Assembly (NCBI GenBank): GCA_031551265.1
Contig: JAVBNU010000085.1
Coordinates: 1-14,757, forward strand
Direction of reading: 5' to 3'
DNA: 14,757 nt
From: JAVBNU01 sp031551265
Lineage (GTDB): Bacteria > Cyanobacteriota > Vampirovibrionia > Gastranaerophilales > Gastranaerophilaceae
Within the stretch, counting starts at the first letter, position 1. Every line of letters starts with the position of its first letter. Under the pieces are notes generated by a model. That model worked only from the letters and a program-made list of their open reading frames with translations. It searched no databases and was not told the DNA's origin. Made by a program: the position numbers and the translations under genes. Positions 13,666 to 14,757 of the stretch are shown here, piece after piece.

Positions 13666-13983
13666 ATGAAAATAGCAAGTGTCAGTAATTTTTCTAACTT
13701 TAACAAAGCAGGTAAAAGTGTTAATTTTCAAGGTGGTTGGGTTATAGACCGAGTAAGTTCTTCAGGTGAGCCACAATACAGATACGATAAAAACGCCACT
13801 GGAAAGACATACGAACAAGTCGGGATGAGTTCTTCCGGTCAACCAATTTTTTCACCCTCAAAAGTGAGAACAGAGACACGTATCGATAGCAATGGTGTTC
13901 CATACAAAGTATCCATAGAGGAACATGGCAGAACCACATGCGAAAGCGACAACAGGCCATTAGGTAACGGACCGTTACATTAA
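13666..13983 (+). CDS. 105-residue protein with 'NFQG' N-terminus and three short repeats
   Basis: I do not recognise a named family. AAGGAGG lies 4 bases before the ATG, one of the best ribosome sites in the window. The N-terminus (MKIASVSNFSNFN, then SVNFQGG at 18-24) looks like the short 'MKI...F.G' openings common on small proteins of Gastranaerophilales. The body carries three copies of a small unit: SSSGEPQY (31-38), SSSGQPIF (55-62) and DSNGVPY (74-80), suggesting successive beta turns. There is one Cys and one Trp, and no signal peptide or membrane span. The promoter block is the same as that of the zipper gene at 5651, so the two may be expressed together. A shared hairpin terminator follows. 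Confidence 0.85.
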   Translation: MKIASVSNFSNFNKAGKSVNFQGGWVIDRVSSSGEPQYRYDKNATGKTYEQVGMSSSGQPIFSPSKVRTETRIDSNGVPYKVSIEEHGRTTCESDNRPLGNGPLH

Positions 13984-13996
13984 TCAATTTTGCATA

Positions 13997-14029
13997 AAAA
14001 AAAGAGAGGCTTAAAGCCTCTCTTTTTTT
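13997..14029. terminator. Bidirectional hairpin terminator
   Basis: GAGAGGC/GCCTCTC (14004-14010, 14016-14022) around TTAAA, flanked by seven A on the left and seven T on the right. It serves both the 105-residue gene (stop 13 bases upstream of the A run) and the convergent phosphofructokinase gene, whose stop is 9 bases away. Confidence 0.92.
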
Positions 14030-14038
14030 ATTTTATAC

Positions 14039-14757
14039 TTATACGCTTGCGTAGTTATTAACTTTTTCAAGTTGTAATGTTACTGTGGTTGTATCGGTAA
14101 CTTCAGATGGACCGAAATACTGGATGGCACCTGGATACAGATAACAATCTTCTAACGCCCATTGCGAGCGGTGCTGTTCTAAATATTTGAACACAGGACC
14201 ATTCAAGTCAACCAACGCTTTTTGGATAACAGGCTTATATTGCCCGTGGCGTTTTTCCATGTTCATCATCATAGTCAGCGGCACGCCGCCTGCAACCCAG
14301 CTTGAAGCCGGCTGTGTAAGATTTTTAATTGACGAAATATAGCCGCTTAAACCTGATTGAATCAGAGCAAACGCATTGTATCCAAGTGAGTAGCAGTAAT
14401 CAGCATCGAAATTCGATGGGAATGCGCATCTGCCTTCATAACCGAAGAAATGTGCCTGATCAGCGAATTTGCCAACGTACTGGCCGTTTGATTTCATATC
14501 AGCTAACTTAATTTTTAACATTTCAATCAACAATTTTTCAGTTTCGATTTTTGAAACTTGAACGTTTCCGTGCGGGTCTCTATCCATAAGTAATTGCGCC
14601 TTAATCATATCAGGAAGGCTAGCAAAAACTTTTGCATTTTCAGAATTCAATTTTTGACCAATAACCACATATTTATCAGCACTTGAAGCAGAGGCAAAGC
14701 TTGCATCTTTTTCAAGTTCAGCCAACAAGTCATTCAAGTTTGAAATCATAGATTTCA
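14039..14757 (-). CDS. pfp: PPi-dependent 6-phosphofructokinase, C-terminal part (5' partial)
   Basis: Transfers phosphate between pyrophosphate and fructose 6-phosphate, a reversible glycolytic step. The frame is open to the right edge (codons for Lys-Ser precede the Met at 14749), so that Met is internal and about 300 residues are missing. The visible ~238 residues match the C-terminal part of long (~550-residue) PFP enzymes, like the plant beta subunit: LPDMIKAQLLMDRDPHGNVQVSKIETEKLL, HFFGYEGRCAFPSNFDADYCYSLGY (the YEGR segment contacts the sugar phosphate in the family), GYISSIKNL, WVAGGVPLTMMMNMEKRHG and LYPGAIQYFGP. The residues that set PPi over ATP use are outside the window, so PPi use is inferred from the overall match. 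A bidirectional terminator lies just downstream. Confidence 0.9.
   Translation of the reverse strand, partial: KSMISNLNDLLAELEKDASFASASSADKYVVIGQKLNSENAKVFASLPDMIKAQLLMDRDPHGNVQVSKIETEKLLIEMLKIKLADMKSNGQYVGKFADQAHFFGYEGRCAFPSNFDADYCYSLGYNAFALIQSGLSGYISSIKNLTQPASSWVAGGVPLTMMMNMEKRHGQYKPVIQKALVDLNGPVFKYLEQHRSQWALEDCYLYPGAIQYFGPSEVTDTTTVTLQLEKVNNYASV

Overview
The window is bacterial chromosome: AT-rich, densely coded on both strands, with short gaps and no phage, plasmid, tRNA or rRNA genes that I can see. Several traits suggest a diderm of the non-photosynthetic cyanobacterial relatives (Melainabacteria / Gastranaerophilales). These are a lipoprotein-type binding protein, a 'long' PPi-dependent phosphofructokinase, a short Orn/Lys/Arg decarboxylase, and small proteins that begin with an 'MKI...NF.G'-like N-terminus. 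The lineage is an inference from style, not a proven placement.

Layout. (1) 1-2778, plus strand: a polar amino-acid ABC importer operon (ATPase cut by the left edge, lipoprotein binding protein, two permeases), tightly coupled by short overlaps. (2) 2782-3075, minus: a 97-residue, predicted all-helical protein of unknown function, convergent with the importer. (3) 3360-4997, plus: a soluble GAF histidine kinase followed directly by a stand-alone DivK-like receiver. (4) 4994-5494, minus: the small subunit of isopropylmalate dehydratase (LeuD type), whose stop codon overlaps that of the receiver. (5) 5651-5947, plus: a 98-residue leucine-zipper protein, followed by about 330 bases of stacked palindromic repeats. 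(6) 6280-9383, minus: the operon ligA - small two-helix membrane protein - secreted SIMPL-domain protein, closed by a perfect hairpin terminator. (7) 9459-12379, plus: a PLP-dependent decarboxylase and a 2-isopropylmalate synthase. (8) 12380-14030: two small proteins of unknown function (158 and 105 residues) in repeat-rich and hairpin-rich DNA. (9) 14039-14757, minus: the C-terminal third of a PPi-dependent phosphofructokinase, cut by the right edge.

How it fits together. Most genes are housekeeping: amino-acid uptake, leucine synthesis (leuA and leuD split onto opposite strands with no leuB or leuC here), polyamine-type decarboxylation, DNA joining and PPi-linked glycolysis. The less ordinary material lies between and beside these genes. 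A 24-base promoter-proximal sequence is repeated exactly in front of the 98- and 105-residue proteins, followed in both cases by TATAAT, so the two genes are probably co-regulated. Two families of dispersed palindromes fill the gaps, and one family shows paired, compensating base differences that argue for a selected stem.
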